A program made the translations under genes and the position numbers. From contig DASQFQ010000217.1 of the NCBI GenBank assembly GCA_035633075.1, forward strand, positions 1 to 6,488: a stretch of 6,488 nucleotides of DNA, in the 5' to 3' direction. The notes under the pieces were generated by a model, which saw only the letters and a list, made by a program, of their open reading frames with translations, did no database searches and had not been told where the DNA came from. The stretch is from DASQFQ01 sp035633075. GTDB lineage: Bacteria > Actinomycetota > Thermoleophilia > Solirubrobacterales > Solirubrobacteraceae. Positions 5,931-6,488 of the stretch are shown here, in pieces (within the stretch, counting starts at the first letter, position 1; every line of letters begins with the position of its first letter).

Positions 5931-5944
5931 CCTCGGCGCCGAGG
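5931..5944. repeat. Perfect 14-bp palindrome upstream of the operon promoter
   Basis: CCTCGGCGCCGAGG is its own reverse complement and begins 7 bases upstream of the operator. It may bind a second dimeric regulator or be a chance palindrome in GC-rich DNA. No matching copy was found upstream of nagA. Confidence 0.5.
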
Positions 5945-5984
5945 ATTCTCGTACGACAGGGATCGCGCGCCGGCGAACTCAGCG

Positions 5985-6003
5985 GTGACAACGGAGTGAC
6001 AAC
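5985..6003 (+). repeat. Paired GTGACAAC direct repeats; copy 2 of the TGACAACGG-type repeat
   Basis: GTGACAAC occurs at 5985-5992 and 5996-6003, 11 bp apart start to start, about one helical turn. Bases 5986-6001 match 150-165 at 15 of 16 positions. Equal face-of-helix spacing suggests a protein-binding array. The stretch between this array and the palindrome at 5931-5944 shows nothing recognisable. Confidence 0.6.
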
Positions 6004-6064
6004 AAACGCGACGTCCACCGGGTCCAGATCGTCCAGCCGCGCGGACCGGATGTGCGTATCTGCG

Positions 6065-6152
6065 GCATTCGGACGGATCGGGCAGGTCGCGCGCAAGGTT
6101 GAGGGCCTTGTGGTCCGTTTGGACCGTGGGAGTTCGAATCTCCCTGGGCGCA
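6065..6152 (+). tRNA. tRNA-Leu(GAG)-like sequence with degenerate 5' third
   Basis: The 3' two thirds are canonical for a class II leucine tRNA. The anticodon stem is CAAGG/CCTTG (6094-6098, 6106-6110) with loop TTGAGGG and anticodon GAG (6101-6103). A long variable arm GGTCC-GTTT-GGACC (6112-6125) follows, then the T arm GGGAG-TTCGAAT-CTCCC (6128-6144), acceptor strand TGGGCGC (6145-6151) and discriminator A6152. The D-arm region (6074-6093) only resembles the Leu consensus. The best 5' acceptor strand, GCATTCG (6065-6071), gives three Watson-Crick pairs, three G-U pairs and one A-C mismatch, where GCGCCCA would be perfect; all four differences are transitions. Position 8 is G, not the expected T. 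It may be a decaying tRNA pseudogene or an att-derived 3' fragment rather than a working tRNA. The 5' boundary is uncertain. Confidence 0.65.
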
Positions 6153-6153
6153 T
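6129..6153 (+). repeat. Direct repeat copy 2, candidate att site in tRNA 3' end
   Basis: This is an exact second copy of bases 1-25, in the same orientation, 6128 bp downstream. It lies 130 bp before a remnant integrase gene, the usual arrangement for tyrosine-recombinase elements that insert at a tRNA 3' end. Confidence 0.65.
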
Positions 6154-6180
6154 AAAATCCCCGCAAATGCGGAGGTTTTT
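6154..6180 (+). terminator. Intrinsic terminator after the tRNA-Leu-like sequence
   Basis: The stem CCGC/GCGG (6161-6164, 6169-6172) encloses an AAAT loop. It extends through CC/GG with a bulged A6173, then AAAA (6154-6157) with the T run (6176-6180), with one T-T mismatch. The T5 run and GC stem are typical of a rho-independent terminator. Confidence 0.7.
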
Positions 6181-6215
6181 GCGGTCTGGGCATCCGTGCC
6201 GTCCTAGCCGGTGAG

Positions 6216-6262
6216 AACATGGGAACACGTTGCTGACAACATGGGAACACGGGTGGGAACAT
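6216..6262 (+). repeat. Direct repeats built on TGGGAACA before the integrase remnant
   Basis: AACATGGGAACACG is present twice without mismatch (6216-6229 and 6238-6251, period 22 bp). A third TGGGAACA lies at 6254-6261. GCTGACAAC (6232-6240) sits between the first two. Placement between a tRNA 3' end and an integrase gene suggests integrase arm-type or excisionase sites, or an integrase operator. The same half-site forms the inverted repeat at 119-141. Confidence 0.7.
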
Positions 6263-6282
6263 TTCAACCCGGGGGCAGAGCG

Positions 6283-6488
6283 GTGAGCGTCCACCTAGAC
6301 CGCGGCGCATGGGTGGGTCCGCTGGCGCGACAACGGCGCGCAGCGCGCGCGTCGCTTCAAGACCGAGGCGGAGGCGCTCGCGTTCGACGAGCCCGTCTCG
6401 GAGGCTCTACACGCCTGGGCGGATCGTGGCGATCGACCTAGCCGACAGCCGGCTCGAGAGCGCCGTGCTGTTCGGCGCCGACACGACG
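6283..6488 (+). pseudogene. N-terminal fragment of a phage-type (tyrosine) integrase, frame-shifted, runs off window
   Basis: From GTG-6283 the frame gives VSVHLDRGAWV. The sequence then continues sensibly only in the next frame, from Trp at 6323, as WRDNGAQRARRFKTEAEALA then FDE. Joined, this resembles the N-terminal arm/core-binding start of actinobacterial tyrosine integrases (W-x-x-R-W-R-D...R-F-x-T-x-x-E-A-x-x-F). Dropping one G in TGGGTGGGTCC (6310-6320) would restore one frame, so a single-base insertion is the simplest explanation. After FDE (about 6391) homology fades and a second frame change is possible. The catalytic domain, with its Arg and Tyr residues, would lie beyond the window and cannot be checked. 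No good ribosome binding site precedes it. It could also be a sequencing error in an intact gene. Confidence 0.5.

Noticed and set aside
5900..6310. Open frames on the - strand encoding stretches such as RPGRFELPRSKR and REIRTPTVQ
   Set aside because: These are antisense readings of the tRNA-Leu-like sequence, a well-known class of false protein predictions.
6420..6488. A third-frame reading (RIVAIDLADSRLESAVLF) as a separate gene start
   Set aside because: It has no start codon with a ribosome binding site and no recognised family; it could at most be a second frame change in the integrase remnant, which cannot be shown here.

Overview
This is a GC-rich window (roughly 70% G+C by eye, with strong G/C third-position preference, GTG starts and overlapping genes). 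It looks like a chromosomal segment of a high-GC actinobacterium. The XylF-like lipoprotein and the gene mix would fit Thermoleophilia/Solirubrobacterales, but that placement is an impression, not something the sequence proves.

Layout: The window opens inside the 3' end of a tRNA (1-24), followed by a terminator-like hairpin whose 3' arm is repeated four times, and a short noncoding stretch (78-289) with an inverted repeat and a GntR-type operator. Then comes a compact amino-sugar catabolism cluster. nagA (N-acetylglucosamine-6-phosphate deacetylase) is on the + strand. Convergent to it is a five-gene operon on the - strand, read from 5862 down to 1389: a XylF-like sugar-binding lipoprotein, a BadF/BadG-type amino-sugar kinase, NanE (ManNAc-6-P 2-epimerase), a GntR/UTRA regulator, and a SIS-domain NagB-II-like glucosamine-6-phosphate deaminase. 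Every junction between 290 and 5862 is an overlap (4, 10, 17, 4 and a 17-bp tail-to-tail overlap), so there is no noncoding base inside the cluster.

How the genes work together: the binding protein would capture an amino sugar (ManNAc and/or GlcNAc are the best guesses) and the kinase would make the 6-phosphate. NanE would convert ManNAc-6-P to GlcNAc-6-P, NagA would deacetylate it to GlcN-6-P, and the SIS protein would deaminate and isomerise that to fructose-6-P. The GntR regulator most likely controls both transcription units through two near-identical DasR/NagR-type operators (265-280 and 5908-5923). No ABC permease or ATPase and no sialate lyase is present.

Right flank: the stretch from 5863 to 6282 has no protein gene. 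It holds the operon's leader and promoter/operator, a 14-bp palindrome, paired GTGACAAC repeats, a tRNA-Leu(GAG)-like sequence with a degenerate 5' third, its terminator, and direct repeats built on TGGGAACA. After it, a frame-shifted N-terminal fragment of a tyrosine-type phage integrase runs off the window. The last 25 bp of tRNA plus following base is duplicated exactly at 1-25 and 6129-6153. The catabolic cluster therefore sits between two copies of a typical integrase attachment site, and is plausibly cargo of, or bracketed by, old tRNA-Leu insertions.
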